From: Frigoriflavimonas asaccharolytica
GTDB lineage: Bacteria; Bacteroidota; Bacteroidia; Flavobacteriales; Weeksellaceae
Direction: 5' to 3'
DNA length: 64,000 nucleotides
NCBI RefSeq assembly: GCF_013294015.1
Contig: NZ_JABSNO010000005.1
Coordinates: 1-64,000 of the forward strand
Shown: positions 8,259 through 17,210 of the stretch, piece by piece
Layout: the number at the start of each line of letters is the position of its first letter
How positions within the stretch are numbered: the stretch's first letter is position 1
Notes under the pieces: generated by a model
Told to the model about the DNA's origin: nothing
The model's database searches: none
The model's input: the letters and a program-made list of their open reading frames with translations, nothing else
Position numbers and translations under genes: made by a program

Positions 8259-8377
8259 TAAAAATTATAACCAAGAAGAATATCATTTTAAGTTTTTCGC
8301 AATCTGCCATTTGCAGTAATTTTTCACCTTTGATTTTTACTGCTCTTATTATCTAAATATTTATGCTATTTTTAACC

Positions 8378-8914
8378 ATGAAAAAAATAATTTTCTTCAT
8401 TTTAATATTGGGATTTCAATTAATTTTTGCTCAAAACGAGGGCAAAGTTGATACCATATCTGTATCTCAAGCAGATCCGCTTGTTTTTGAAAAAATCACC
8501 TTGCTGGCACATAGACCTTGCCAAAAACCTCGGTTGGAAACCAATTATTATTTAAAAAATCCTAAAAATGGCGCCTACTACATTATTTATAATGAAGAAA
8601 AACAGCTGACTTTGGAGGGTACATATGTTTTTAATGAAACCAATAAAGGTTTAGGAAAAGACGCGGGTTCTTTTTATGATTCCAAAAGCTACCACTATAA
8701 AAAGAATGGAAATATAGACTTTATCCATTATCAAAAAGAAGGTAGAAACTCTAGAACAGAATATTTTGATGGAAAAAAGCGCCTAAAAAAAATAAGATAC
8801 ATAGACAAAAAAAGTGGTGATACCGATAAAATAGAAATTTACCAAAAGGGAAAACTTAAAGAAACGCGAATATATACCGCATTTTCTACCTATCACACCG
8901 TGAAAAGCAATTGA
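8378..8914 (+). CDS. secreted protein of unknown function
   Basis: I chose ATG at 8378 because it begins a clean signal peptide, MKKIIFFILILGFQLIFAQ, with cleavage after FAQ; an earlier in-frame ATG at 8363 would add MLFLT in front. The mature part is about 160 residues, basic, and rich in Tyr and Lys, with repeated strand-like segments (YHYKKNGNIDFIHYQKEG) that resemble short MORN-type beta repeats. I do not recognise a family. It has no clear attC-like site directly before it, so it may be a resident gene rather than a cassette. Confidence 0.7.
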   Translation: MKKIIFFILILGFQLIFAQNEGKVDTISVSQADPLVFEKITLLAHRPCQKPRLETNYYLKNPKNGAYYIIYNEEKQLTLEGTYVFNETNKGLGKDAGSFYDSKSYHYKKNGNIDFIHYQKEGRNSRTEYFDGKKRLKKIRYIDKKSGDTDKIEIYQKGKLKETRIYTAFSTYHTVKSN

Positions 8915-9007
8915 GTGTAGCGCAAAAGGTCATTTGGAAAATTATTTTGAACGCGCTATTTGTAGAAAAAATAATTTTATATTTGTGAGGGGAAGGATTG
9001 AAGTAGC

Positions 9008-9078
9008 GGATATCTAACGTAATTTGTTTTGATTGGCGCTATTTTGTAGTGGGTATTAACGTGTTGTGCGATATGCTA
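9008..9078 (+). repeat. short attC-like site
   Basis: ATATCTAACGTAAT near the left end is similar to the reverse complement of ATTAACGTGTTGTGCGATAT at the right end. At about 70 bp it is the shortest of the set. A -7-like TATATTTG at 8978-8985 lies just before it and could drive the following gene. Confidence 0.4.
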
Positions 9079-9103
9079 AAACAAAGTCATTAAAAGTAAA
9101 TTA

Positions 9104-9787
9104 ATGAAAAAATTATTCAAATTATCAATTTTATTTGTATTTATTTTTACAATGAAATCTTGTGCACAAAACCCTGAATTGGGCAAAGATATAATAGATT
9201 TAAAAACATTCCCTATAAGTTTTAATGCAAATGATTTTTATAAAAATCAAATCAAAATTCACAAGAAATCTAGAGAATTACTTTCTCAAGGGAAATTTGA
9301 AGAATCAGTATCTGACGAATTACTAAAAAATTATAAATTCGTAGAAAAAATTGATACGTTGTCTATTGATGATAATGTACCACTACTTTATTATGGAATG
9401 GAAGGAATGGCTACTAAAGATACTTTAGCCATATTTGAAGGTATCAAATTTGAAAAGATAGAAATGTTTACTAATATTTCAAATGTTTTTCAGTCATTAA
9501 GAGCCATTTCTTACGCATATAAAGATGGTAAAAAAAACTTCAATACTTTAAAGCAAAAATTAGAGATTGAATATGGAAAACCTAAAATAATAAAGGAAAA
9601 CCTAGAACACAAAGAATATTATGAATGGACAACTGAAGACCTTGTTATAAACTTAATTCTGAATGTAGAAGATGAAAAAGATAACGATAAAAGTTTTGTA
9701 GCCGAATTATATTTGACAAATAAGAAAGAATATGAAAACTTTAAAAATAATGTAATTGGAAAAACTAAATATTATTGGTTTTATTGA
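9104..9787 (+). CDS. putative lipoprotein, unknown function (cassette gene)
   Basis: The N-terminus MKKLFKLSILFVFIFTMKSCAQ is a lipoprotein signal with the lipobox cysteine at about residue 20. The mature domain of about 205 residues is mixed alpha/beta and acidic; it contains LKQKLEIEYGKPK and a following YYEWTTEDLVINLIL strand pair, a pattern seen in several periplasmic Bacteroidota proteins of unknown function. Its flanks TTGTGCGAT and ATCGCACAA are perfect 9-bp inverted repeats, placing it as one cassette. Confidence 0.72.
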   Translation: MKKLFKLSILFVFIFTMKSCAQNPELGKDIIDLKTFPISFNANDFYKNQIKIHKKSRELLSQGKFEESVSDELLKNYKFVEKIDTLSIDDNVPLLYYGMEGMATKDTLAIFEGIKFEKIEMFTNISNVFQSLRAISYAYKDGKKNFNTLKQKLEIEYGKPKIIKENLEHKEYYEWTTEDLVINLILNVEDEKDNDKSFVAELYLTNKKEYENFKNNVIGKTKYYWFY

Positions 9788-9844
9788 CATTATTACTTGA
9801 TGAAATGATGTGATATATGAGGTTAAGAAACAAAATAGGTAAAG

Positions 9845-9990
9845 CACAATCGCACAAAATTAGTTTGACAATATGGCAGGTTCGGTGCTAAATCGAAGAC
9901 TTTTGCCATTTTCTAATTTTTAGTTATTACCCAAAAATTACCACATTCAAAGGCTTTATTTTTCTTATACAAAACCGTTAGCAGAATTGC
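9845..9990 (+). repeat. attC-like site, class C
   Basis: The left core ATCGCACAA lies at 9849-9857 and the right end CCGTTAGC has GTT at 9977. The centre carries GGTTCGGTGCTAAATCGAAGA, a motif that recurs at about 10630 and 23150. The palindrome is weaker than in class A. Confidence 0.42.
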
Positions 9991-10022
9991 TATAAAAAAC
10001 AGAATTGAAATTAAATCGTTAA

Positions 10023-10598
10023 ATGGAAATAAATCATATTCGAATTTTATTTTTTTGTCTAATTCCAATTGGTGTTTTCGCATTATTAAAAGGAATTAAA
10101 TTAATCCGAAAATCTTTTAGTGGAGAAGTCTTATTAGAAATTCCATTTTCACAATTAAGTGGCCAATTTTATGTTGCAAAAGCAGGAACTTTTTCTATTT
10201 GGCAGAAAGGAAAATCACTTACGCGAACCCCAATTGATAAATTAAGACCATTTATTTATAGTGAATTGACAAAGGAAGAGTTGAAGCTAAATTACTCTTT
10301 ATTAAGTCCTCGCATAAACGATTTTTCGACAGGACGAATGGAATTATTTACTTTTTATGCACCTATTGGTAGCTATAAAATAGAACTTAAAGAAGGAACA
10401 ATTTTATTTGGTTTACAAAATCTTATTGCAAAAGCGATACCTTCAAAATCAATTGATATGACTAAATTTTATGTTCAAATTAGAGAATCACAGTCACAAG
10501 TATTTACATTTTTGGCGATACCAATGATTATATCAGGAATGTTCGGAATAATTGGAGGATTTGTCTTAGGAATATTAGCAGATCAAATCATAAAATAA
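10023..10598 (+). CDS. membrane protein of unknown function (cassette gene)
   Basis: Two hydrophobic segments are seen: residues about 6-25 at the N-terminus and 164-188 at the C-terminus, the latter rich in Gly (ISGMFGIIGGFVLGIL). The roughly 135 residues between them form a soluble beta-rich domain, probably periplasmic or cytoplasmic depending on topology. No catalytic motif is visible and I do not recognise a family. The upstream boundary TTAGCAGAATTGCT mirrors AGCAATGCTA after the stop, with a short gap. Confidence 0.7.
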   Translation: MEINHIRILFFCLIPIGVFALLKGIKLIRKSFSGEVLLEIPFSQLSGQFYVAKAGTFSIWQKGKSLTRTPIDKLRPFIYSELTKEELKLNYSLLSPRINDFSTGRMELFTFYAPIGSYKIELKEGTILFGLQNLIAKAIPSKSIDMTKFYVQIRESQSQVFTFLAIPMIISGMFGIIGGFVLGILADQIIK

Positions 10599-10599
10599 A

Positions 10600-10740
10600 A
10601 GCAATGCTACTCAAACTGTATATTAAAAATAGCGGATTTAGTGCTAAATGGAAGATTTTAGCGATTGATAAGTTTTTAGCAAGTAGAAAGTTTTTGTATT
10701 TTTATCCCGCCTGCATAAATACACAGTAGTTGCAATTCAA
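10600..10740 (+). repeat. attC-like site, class C; end of first array
   Basis: The left core is AGCAATGCTA (10600-10609) and the right end is GTAGTTGCAATTC with GTT at 10729. CTGTATATT near the left pairs with AATACACAG near the right. The centre has GGATTTAGTGCTAAATGGAAGA. No matching core is found after the next genes, so the array appears to stop here. Confidence 0.45.
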
Positions 10741-10774
10741 CTATATTAAAAACGAAAAAGATTATTAGTAAAAA

Positions 10775-11260
10775 ATGAACGAAACCCAAAAAATTCTCTG
10801 GAACAAAATCAAAAATTTTGAATTGGATGAGGTAGATTCTTCACTGAGTTTCACAGATCGTTTGGCGCGAGAAAATGGCTGGTCTGTAGAATTTTCTGTG
10901 CGGGCAGTTTTAGAATACAAAAAATTTATATTTTTACTAATGATTGCAGATCATCCTTTGACGCCTTCTGATCAAGTTGACCAAGTTTGGCATTTGCACC
11001 TACTCTACACGCAATCTTATTGGGAAGATTTTTGCGAGCATACGTTGGGAAAGAAAATACACCATGGTCCAACAAAAGGAGGAAACAAAGAGATTGATAA
11101 ATTTACAAATTGGTATGAAAAAACAAAACAATTGTATATTTCCGTTTTCAAATATGCACCTAGTGCAGATATTTGGCCTTCTAGCAAAATTAGATTTTCA
11201 GAAATAAATTTTCAACGAGTGAACATGAAGAGAAATTGGATTTTAAAAAAACCTTTTTAG
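10775..11260 (+). CDS. GRDP-like protein (glycine-rich domain-containing protein family)
   Basis: The central motif VDQVWHLHLLYTQSYWEDFCE is typical of the GRDP-like family (PF07173), where His and Trp residues are strongly conserved. It is preceded by an amphipathic helical region (EYKKFIFLLMIADHPLTPS). The protein is 161 aa, close to the bacterial size, and has no signal peptide. Its stop codon is directly followed by the ATG of the next gene without a spacer, so the two are translationally coupled. Bacterial members have no established function; the constant pairing with a Cys-rich partner suggests they work together. Confidence 0.75.
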   Translation: MNETQKILWNKIKNFELDEVDSSLSFTDRLARENGWSVEFSVRAVLEYKKFIFLLMIADHPLTPSDQVDQVWHLHLLYTQSYWEDFCEHTLGKKIHHGPTKGGNKEIDKFTNWYEKTKQLYISVFKYAPSADIWPSSKIRFSEINFQRVNMKRNWILKKPF

Positions 11261-12043
11261 ATGAAACATCTTACAGAATATACACCGGCAGAAGCCATTT
11301 TGATTGTGAAGGGAAAATCTACACAAAAGGAATTGCTGAAAATCACTTTAGCTGATTTGATTTTGAAAAAGGTTTTGAAAATTTTTCAAGTAGAAATAAA
11401 AAGTAACGATCGGCAAAAGGCCTACTTGTATAAGTACATTGTTATCGACGAGAATTTTAAATCTTACCTTGCAAAACCGCATGAAAACTTTTTTCTTTCG
11501 GCCTTCCGACAAGATCCGAAGATAGAAATACAATTTAAAAATATGGTGAAGATTGGTTTTCAAAATTCTCAATCTTATTATCATTTTAAGCAAGAAATTT
11601 TTAATAATGAAAAATTTAAGACTTATATTTCTCAAAATTTTTTTCAGAAACTATTGGCGCATTTTTCTTTGAACGAGAAGGGAACTATTTTAAAAAGAAA
11701 TATTGAAACAGAATTAAAATATCTGACAGATCAATTTTCAAAAATCACCAATATAAAAGACAGAAAAGCAGCTGAAATGATCTCTGTGTTTGCTGGCAGC
11801 ATTTTTTTAATTCCAAATATCAATTATGATTTTCTAGATCAGATGGATGCAGATTTCGCATTTGAGAGAAGAACGGCAATGGCAGATGCAAGCAGTGGAT
11901 GTTCTGGTTGGGATTTTAATTTAAACGATTATTCTTCAGATTTTGATAGTGGTTGTAGCAGCGATAGTGGTAGTTCTGGTGATAGTGGATGTAGTAGTTG
12001 CAGCGGATGTTCTGGTTGTGGAGGATGTGGTGGTTGTAGTTGA
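11261..12043 (+). CDS. TIGR04222-like protein with Cys/Gly/Ser-rich tail
   Basis: The first 200 residues form an alpha-helical domain beginning LTEYTPAEAILIVKGKSTQKE. The last 45 residues are low complexity: Ser, Gly, Asp and about ten Cys, ending CSGCSGCGGCGGCS. The general plan, a helical domain with a GCGGCGG-type tail next to a GRDP-like gene, resembles the TIGR04222 group, but here no clear transmembrane segment is visible apart from a moderately hydrophobic stretch around MISVFAGSIFLIP. The tail could bind metal, form disulfides or be modified. Coupled directly to the preceding gene. Family assignment is tentative. Confidence 0.6.
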   Translation: MKHLTEYTPAEAILIVKGKSTQKELLKITLADLILKKVLKIFQVEIKSNDRQKAYLYKYIVIDENFKSYLAKPHENFFLSAFRQDPKIEIQFKNMVKIGFQNSQSYYHFKQEIFNNEKFKTYISQNFFQKLLAHFSLNEKGTILKRNIETELKYLTDQFSKITNIKDRKAAEMISVFAGSIFLIPNINYDFLDQMDADFAFERRTAMADASSGCSGWDFNLNDYSSDFDSGCSSDSGSSGDSGCSSCSGCSGCGGCGGCS

Positions 12044-12212
12044 TTTTAATTAATATGGTTTTTCTACAATCTATTATATCAAATAATTTTACGAAGTTTT
12101 TTATCTACAATTAGTAATATAAGTTGATAAATATCTATTCATTTAAATTTTCGAGATCAAGATTGTTTAAATTTATAGTATTCTTATCAACAACAACTTT
12201 TAAAATTAATAA

Positions 12213-13292
12213 ATGAAAATTACCCTAAAAAAAATAATCTTATTTGTTGTAATTATTGCAATTATCGTTATTCTTCCAGATATACCGATGCATTATGAAA
12301 AATATAAATTACAATCGCAGAAACTGCCAGAAATTTATCAATCTTACAGAGAAATTTATAATTTGGAAGATGATTTTTATGAAGAAATTGCGATCAATAA
12401 TCATTTTGATGAACCTTTACTCCAAATAAATGATAGTACGGTGGTCATCATGTCCTATAGCATGAACGATGGCAAAGACGGAGGTAAGGATATTGAAGAT
12501 ACCTGGTACAAAATAGATCTGAAAGGACAGATAAAAGATTCTCTTCATTATGCTTATAATACTCTAAAAGAAGATCATCATTACAAAACCGTAAACAATT
12601 TCATTATCGATACAGGGAAAAACACCTTCAATACGTGGCTAGAAAATGGCGATCCTGTTTGGTATTCATTCAATGTGATAGAGGAAGATAAAGTATTTTC
12701 TAAAGATGAAGCAAACGAAATTATTGGCGATAATAAGAATCTTATTGAGTCAAATTATATTTATTTAGGTGAAAATGGGCAAGATTCAAAAAATAAAGTC
12801 ATTATTTTTAAAGATGATCAATGGTTTTATTTTTACTCAGATAAACATTGGCACGAATCCGAAGGATACGCTCCTAATAAATTTACTGCAGAATATTTTT
12901 ATCCAGTTGATGAGGAACCATCAATAGCACCGGGAACAGAGGATAATGAAGAAAACAAACAAAAATTTTATAAAATTGATGACCCAAAAAGCGTTATACA
13001 TAGAGTATATTCCCAAAAGGAAGAATGGATAGGAAAATCTTTTTGGCATTTCAATTTACGTTGGGGCGGAAATGGAAATGCTGCTATTGGCTGGACAGGA
13101 TTTAGTTATTACGATATAAAAATGCCTAGAAGTACATTACATTTTAAACAAAATGTTTCTTTTTATCTGGATGATGATTCTTTAAGAGAAAATTTTACTT
13201 ATTCCTACTACAAACCTAAGAATGGAAATTATTTAATTTTATTTGATATTCAAAATGGCAATTGTTTTCTCATCAGACCAAAAATAAGATGA
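12213..13292 (+). CDS. membrane-anchored exported protein of unknown function
   Basis: An N-terminal signal anchor (residues about 5-23, IILFVVIIAIIVILPDI) is followed by an acidic extracytoplasmic domain of about 330 residues rich in Tyr, Trp, Asn and Asp. The domain has several Trp-centred strands (DDQWFYFYSDKHWHESEGY; WHFNLRWGGNGNAAIGW). I do not recognise a family or an active site. It has its own spacer of 170 bp upstream, in which I see no consensus promoter, and it ends facing the convergent cphA gene. Confidence 0.7.
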   Translation: MKITLKKIILFVVIIAIIVILPDIPMHYEKYKLQSQKLPEIYQSYREIYNLEDDFYEEIAINNHFDEPLLQINDSTVVIMSYSMNDGKDGGKDIEDTWYKIDLKGQIKDSLHYAYNTLKEDHHYKTVNNFIIDTGKNTFNTWLENGDPVWYSFNVIEEDKVFSKDEANEIIGDNKNLIESNYIYLGENGQDSKNKVIIFKDDQWFYFYSDKHWHESEGYAPNKFTAEYFYPVDEEPSIAPGTEDNEENKQKFYKIDDPKSVIHRVYSQKEEWIGKSFWHFNLRWGGNGNAAIGWTGFSYYDIKMPRSTLHFKQNVSFYLDDDSLRENFTYSYYKPKNGNYLILFDIQNGNCFLIRPKIR

Positions 13293-13438
13293 TCTTCAAG
13301 CTCAATATAATTCATAATGCTCATCTTTTTTATAGAAAGGATTGCAGAATGAAACGTAAAGATTAAAATTACAAAATAAAATTTTTCATACTATTAGTCA
13401 CTTGCATCCATTTGAATTGAAAAGAGCAAAATAATTTA

Positions 13439-13467
13439 ACAAAAAAAAAGCCTGTCAAACGACAGGC
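13439..13467 (-). terminator. intrinsic terminator of cphA
   Basis: On the reverse strand GCCTGTC (13467-13461), loop GTTT, GACAGGC, then a run of at least nine T. The stem is perfect. Confidence 0.85.
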
Positions 13468-13490
13468 TTCTTCAATATCAAAAAAATCTA

Positions 13491-16118
13491 TTATAATTCT
13501 TGTAATTCTTGCAATTCTTTTGCTTGGTATTCTTGCACCAAATCTATTGCATTGGCTATTACATCACTTAAAGCGGTGATGTACGTTCCTTCTTCCGCTT
13601 TATTGATGGCGTGTTTCAATGCTTCTATTTCTTTTGGTATAATTTCGTAGGTTACTTCGTTTTCAGAAGAATTGATGCCTTCTATCACCAAAGCACTTAT
13701 CTCTTCTTCGGTTCTGCCACGCAAATGCTTTTCATTTCTGATGATGATATGATCAAACATTCTACCTGCAATCTTGCCACATTCTCGGATGTCTTCGTCT
13801 CTTCTATCTCCTACTCCAGAGATAATTCCTATTTTTTTGGTTGCTTCTACATTTTTAAGATAATCTTCTATCGCTTCATATCCTGCTGCATTGTGCGCAA
13901 AATCTATTAAAACTTTGAAATTTTTAAATTTAAAAACGTTCAATCTTCCAGGTGTCAATTGTGCACTAGGGATGAATGTTCGTAATGCATTGGCAATATC
14001 TTCTATTTCAAAACCATACAGGTACGTAGCCAAACTTGCTGCCAATACGTTGGAAATCATAAATCTTGCTTTCCCTTCCATGGTGATAGGAATATTTTGC
14101 ACTTTTGCAATCCTAATTTTCCAATCTCCTTTTTTGATGGTAACAAAACCTTCTTCGAACACACAGGTAACTTTTCCTTCTTTTGCAAATTTTTTGATGA
14201 AAGGATTATTTTCATCTAAACTAAAAATAGCAACTTTAGAATCTAAATCTGGCATTAATCGCATAGAATATTCGTCGTCTGCATTCAAAACGCTCCATCC
14301 ATCTTTCTTCACGGCATCTAGAACGACTCTTTTTACTTTGGTAAGATCTTTTAGATTGTGAATATCACTTAAACCAAGATGATCTTCTTTTATATTCGTT
14401 AAGACTCCAATATCACATCTATTGAATCCCAAACCAGAGCGCAAAATTCCACCTCTTGCAGTTTCTAATACTGCAAATTCTACGGTTGGATCTTTTAGTA
14501 CAAATTCTGCAGAAATTGGTCCGGTTGTGTCTCCTTTCGTAAGCATTGTATTTTGGATATAAATACCATCCGATGTGGTGAAACCTACTCTGTATCCATT
14601 AGTTTTTACAATATGGGAGATAATTCTTGTAGTTGTAGTTTTCCCATTGGTTCCCGTAACCGCAATTATTGGAATTCTGAATGGTTTTCCTTGTGGATAA
14701 AGCATATCTACAACCGGAGAAGCTACATTTCTTGGCAAACCTTCGCTTGGCGCAAGATGCATTCTAAAACCTGGCGCAGCATTTACTTCTATGATGGCAC
14801 CTCCACTTTCTTTCAATGGTTGTGTTAGGTTTTCTGCCATGATGTCTATCCCGCAAACATCCAAACCAATGATTCTAGAAACGCGCTCTGCCATCGTTAC
14901 ATTTTCTGGGTGCACCATATCTGTAACGTCGATGGAAGTTCCACCTGTAGATAGATTGGCGGTAGATTTTAGATAAACTATTTCGCCTTTTTGTGGAATG
15001 GTATTTAAAGTGTAGTTTAATTTTGCTAAAAGTTCATTTGTATCTTTATCTATTCCAATTTCAGTTAATACATTTTCATGACCATATCCTCTTTTCGGAT
15101 TTTCATTTTCTTGATCTATCAAGAATTGGATGGTATTATTCCCATCTCCCACTACATTTGCGGGCACTCTTCTCGCAGCAGCTACCATTTTGTGATTGAT
15201 GACTAAAATTCTAAAATCATAGCCCGTTATGTATTTTTCTACAATTACTTTCTTACTATATTTTTGCGCGTGATCTAAACCAACCAATGCATTCTCCCAA
15301 TCATTTACATTGATAGAAGCACCTTTTCCATGATTTCCGTCCAGTGGTTTTAATACGATTGGATATCCGATTTTATTGATGGCCGAAGTCAAATCTTCCT
15401 CATCCACTACAATATCTCCAGAAGGAACAGGAATCGCAGAATCTTCTAGCATTTTTTTTGTTAATTCCTTGTTGCAAGCGATATCTACCGCAATAGAGCT
15501 CGTCAAACCAGTAATAGTTGCTTGGAATCTTTGTTGATTTACACCATATCCCAATTGCACCAGAGAATTTGTACCTAATCTTATCCATGGGATATTTCTC
15601 GCAACAGCAGATTCTACAATACTTCCGGTAGATGGTCCTAATCTTTCCCTTTCGCGAAGTACTTTTAATGTTTGTATGCAATTCTCTAAGTCGTAATATT
15701 CTCCGCTCATCAAATGTTTAGCAATATTCACAGCTTCTTCTGCCGCATATACCCCGGCTTTTTCTTCTATATAAGTGAAAACAACATTGTAAATTCCTGG
15801 TGTTTTGGTTTCTCTCGTTCTTCCGAAACCTGTATCCATTCCTGCTAATGTTTGAATTTCTAGGGCAATATGTTCTATCACGTGTCCCATCCAAGTTCCC
15901 ATTTCTATTCTCATGAAAAATCCGCCGTCTACACCTTCAGAGCATCTGTGAGATTGTAAAGAAGGAAGCAAATTTTTTATTCTTTCAAGAAATCCATCTA
16001 TTTCGTTGGTTGGAGTTTGCTCAGTTTCTTCCAAATCTAATCGCATTTGGATTAATTTTGTTCTTCTAATACTCCAAACATTTGGACCTCTTAAAATTTG
16101 TATTTTTTCAATTTTCAT
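13491..16118 (-). CDS. cphA: cyanophycin synthetase
   Basis: CphA polymerises Asp and Arg into cyanophycin, using ATP, in the cytoplasm. The three expected parts are present in 875 aa: an N-terminal domain (residues 1-160, MGHVIEHIALEIQTLAG), an ATP-grasp domain (about 215-475, with PLDGNHGKGASINV and later IEVNAAPGFRMHL), and a Mur-ligase-like domain opening with the P-loop GTNGKTTTTR near residue 488 and continuing NIKEDHLGL and DFAHNAAGYEA. Length matches the family. It diverges from cphB and an isoaspartyl peptidase across 196 bp, a complete make-and-break set. CphA in a flavobacterium points to nitrogen and carbon storage. Confidence 0.95.
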   Translation of the reverse strand: MKIEKIQILRGPNVWSIRRTKLIQMRLDLEETEQTPTNEIDGFLERIKNLLPSLQSHRCSEGVDGGFFMRIEMGTWMGHVIEHIALEIQTLAGMDTGFGRTRETKTPGIYNVVFTYIEEKAGVYAAEEAVNIAKHLMSGEYYDLENCIQTLKVLRERERLGPSTGSIVESAVARNIPWIRLGTNSLVQLGYGVNQQRFQATITGLTSSIAVDIACNKELTKKMLEDSAIPVPSGDIVVDEEDLTSAINKIGYPIVLKPLDGNHGKGASINVNDWENALVGLDHAQKYSKKVIVEKYITGYDFRILVINHKMVAAARRVPANVVGDGNNTIQFLIDQENENPKRGYGHENVLTEIGIDKDTNELLAKLNYTLNTIPQKGEIVYLKSTANLSTGGTSIDVTDMVHPENVTMAERVSRIIGLDVCGIDIMAENLTQPLKESGGAIIEVNAAPGFRMHLAPSEGLPRNVASPVVDMLYPQGKPFRIPIIAVTGTNGKTTTTRIISHIVKTNGYRVGFTTSDGIYIQNTMLTKGDTTGPISAEFVLKDPTVEFAVLETARGGILRSGLGFNRCDIGVLTNIKEDHLGLSDIHNLKDLTKVKRVVLDAVKKDGWSVLNADDEYSMRLMPDLDSKVAIFSLDENNPFIKKFAKEGKVTCVFEEGFVTIKKGDWKIRIAKVQNIPITMEGKARFMISNVLAASLATYLYGFEIEDIANALRTFIPSAQLTPGRLNVFKFKNFKVLIDFAHNAAGYEAIEDYLKNVEATKKIGIISGVGDRRDEDIRECGKIAGRMFDHIIIRNEKHLRGRTEEEISALVIEGINSSENEVTYEIIPKEIEALKHAINKAEEGTYITALSDVIANAIDLVQEYQAKELQELQEL

Positions 16119-16163
16119 ATAGTATAAATATCTGTTTTTGGGGAAATTATTTTTAAGTCAACT

Positions 16164-16171
16164 CAAAGATA
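16164..16171 (-). promoter_or_regulatory. -7 box of cphA
   Basis: TATCTTTG on the reverse strand, matching Bacteroidota TAnnTTTG. It would place the transcript start near 16157 and give a leader of about 40 nt. No TTG is seen at the usual -33 distance. Confidence 0.5.
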
Positions 16172-16300
16172 AAAGAAAAAGTAAAGAATCGGCTATTACT
16201 TTATCAATATTATTAAAATAAATGGAGAATAATCGCTTTTTATTACTAATATTTAGAAGAATATCGACATAAATAAATAAAAAGTCCCAATTATTTTTTT

Positions 16301-16308
16301 TAAATTTG
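16301..16308 (+). promoter_or_regulatory. -7 box of cphB
   Basis: TAAATTTG ends seven bases before ATG at 16315. Transcription would begin at or next to the start codon, which supports the ATG over the in-frame TTG at 16306 that lies inside the box. Confidence 0.55.
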
Positions 16309-16314
16309 CAAGTA

Positions 16315-17202
16315 ATGGAAGCAGTAGGAAAATTAGTTATAATAGGCGGTGCTGTAAATAAAGGCAGTTTTAGTGAAATAGATTTTGATCAAAACGTAGA
16401 AAAAAATCTAAATTTCTTTGAAAGAGGAATCTTAAGAAAAATAATCGACGAATCTCGATTGAAAGAAGATTCTGTGATAGAGATTATCACCACTGCTTCG
16501 CAAATCCCGCAAATTGTAGGACCAGAATACAAAAAAGCATTCGAATATTTAGGTGTAAAAACGGTGAACGTTTTGGATATTCAAAATAGAGAGCAAGCAA
16601 ATTCTGATGCTATTGTTGCAAGAGCCAATGCTGCAGATGTTGTAATGTTTACAGGTGGAGATCAACTAAGATTGACCTCTATTTTGGGTGGAACAAGATT
16701 TCACGACGCCATTTTGGTAAAGTATCAAGAAACAGATTTCGTGTATGCAGGAACTTCTGCAGGAGCTGCTGCAGCTTCGGAAAACATGATCTACCAAGGA
16801 ACAAGTGGAGAAGCATTATTAAAAGGAGAGATAAAAACAACACAAGGTCTTGGTTTCATCACGGATGTAATTATAGATACGCATTTCGTTCAACGTGGCA
16901 GAATTGGAAGGCTTTTTCAAGCTGTAGTAAACAATCCTAGAACTTTAGGCATCGGTCTTGGAGAAGATACTGGCCTTTTTATTAAAAATAATATCATGAC
17001 GGCAGTTGGTTCTGGCTTGGTAATTTTGGTAGATGGTAGATTTATAAAGGATACCAATCTTACAAATATTGAATTGGGCGAACCAATTTCTATAGAAAAC
17101 TTAGTGGTAAATGTCTTGAGTAGAGATGATCAGTTTGATTTTAATACAAAAGATCTCAAGATTTTTAAATCGCAATCCAACCCTATTTCTATTCCATATT
17201 AA
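16315..17202 (+). CDS. cphB: cyanophycinase
   Basis: CphB is a serine peptidase of family S51 that cuts cyanophycin into beta-Asp-Arg dipeptides. The nucleophile elbow YAGTSAGAAAASE is clear, as are the opening GKLVIIGGAVNKGS and the VMFTGGDQLRLTSILGGT segment. With ATG at 16315 the protein has 295 aa, the usual length. The isoaspartyl peptidase that finishes the degradation starts eight bases after its stop, so the two form an operon opposite cphA. Confidence 0.95.
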   Translation: MEAVGKLVIIGGAVNKGSFSEIDFDQNVEKNLNFFERGILRKIIDESRLKEDSVIEIITTASQIPQIVGPEYKKAFEYLGVKTVNVLDIQNREQANSDAIVARANAADVVMFTGGDQLRLTSILGGTRFHDAILVKYQETDFVYAGTSAGAAAASENMIYQGTSGEALLKGEIKTTQGLGFITDVIIDTHFVQRGRIGRLFQAVVNNPRTLGIGLGEDTGLFIKNNIMTAVGSGLVILVDGRFIKDTNLTNIELGEPISIENLVVNVLSRDDQFDFNTKDLKIFKSQSNPISIPY

Positions 17203-17210
17203 TAAAATTT

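Noticed and set aside
13611-15199. Several forward frames over cphA
   Set aside because: They are antisense shadows of an 875-codon gene with complete domain signatures.
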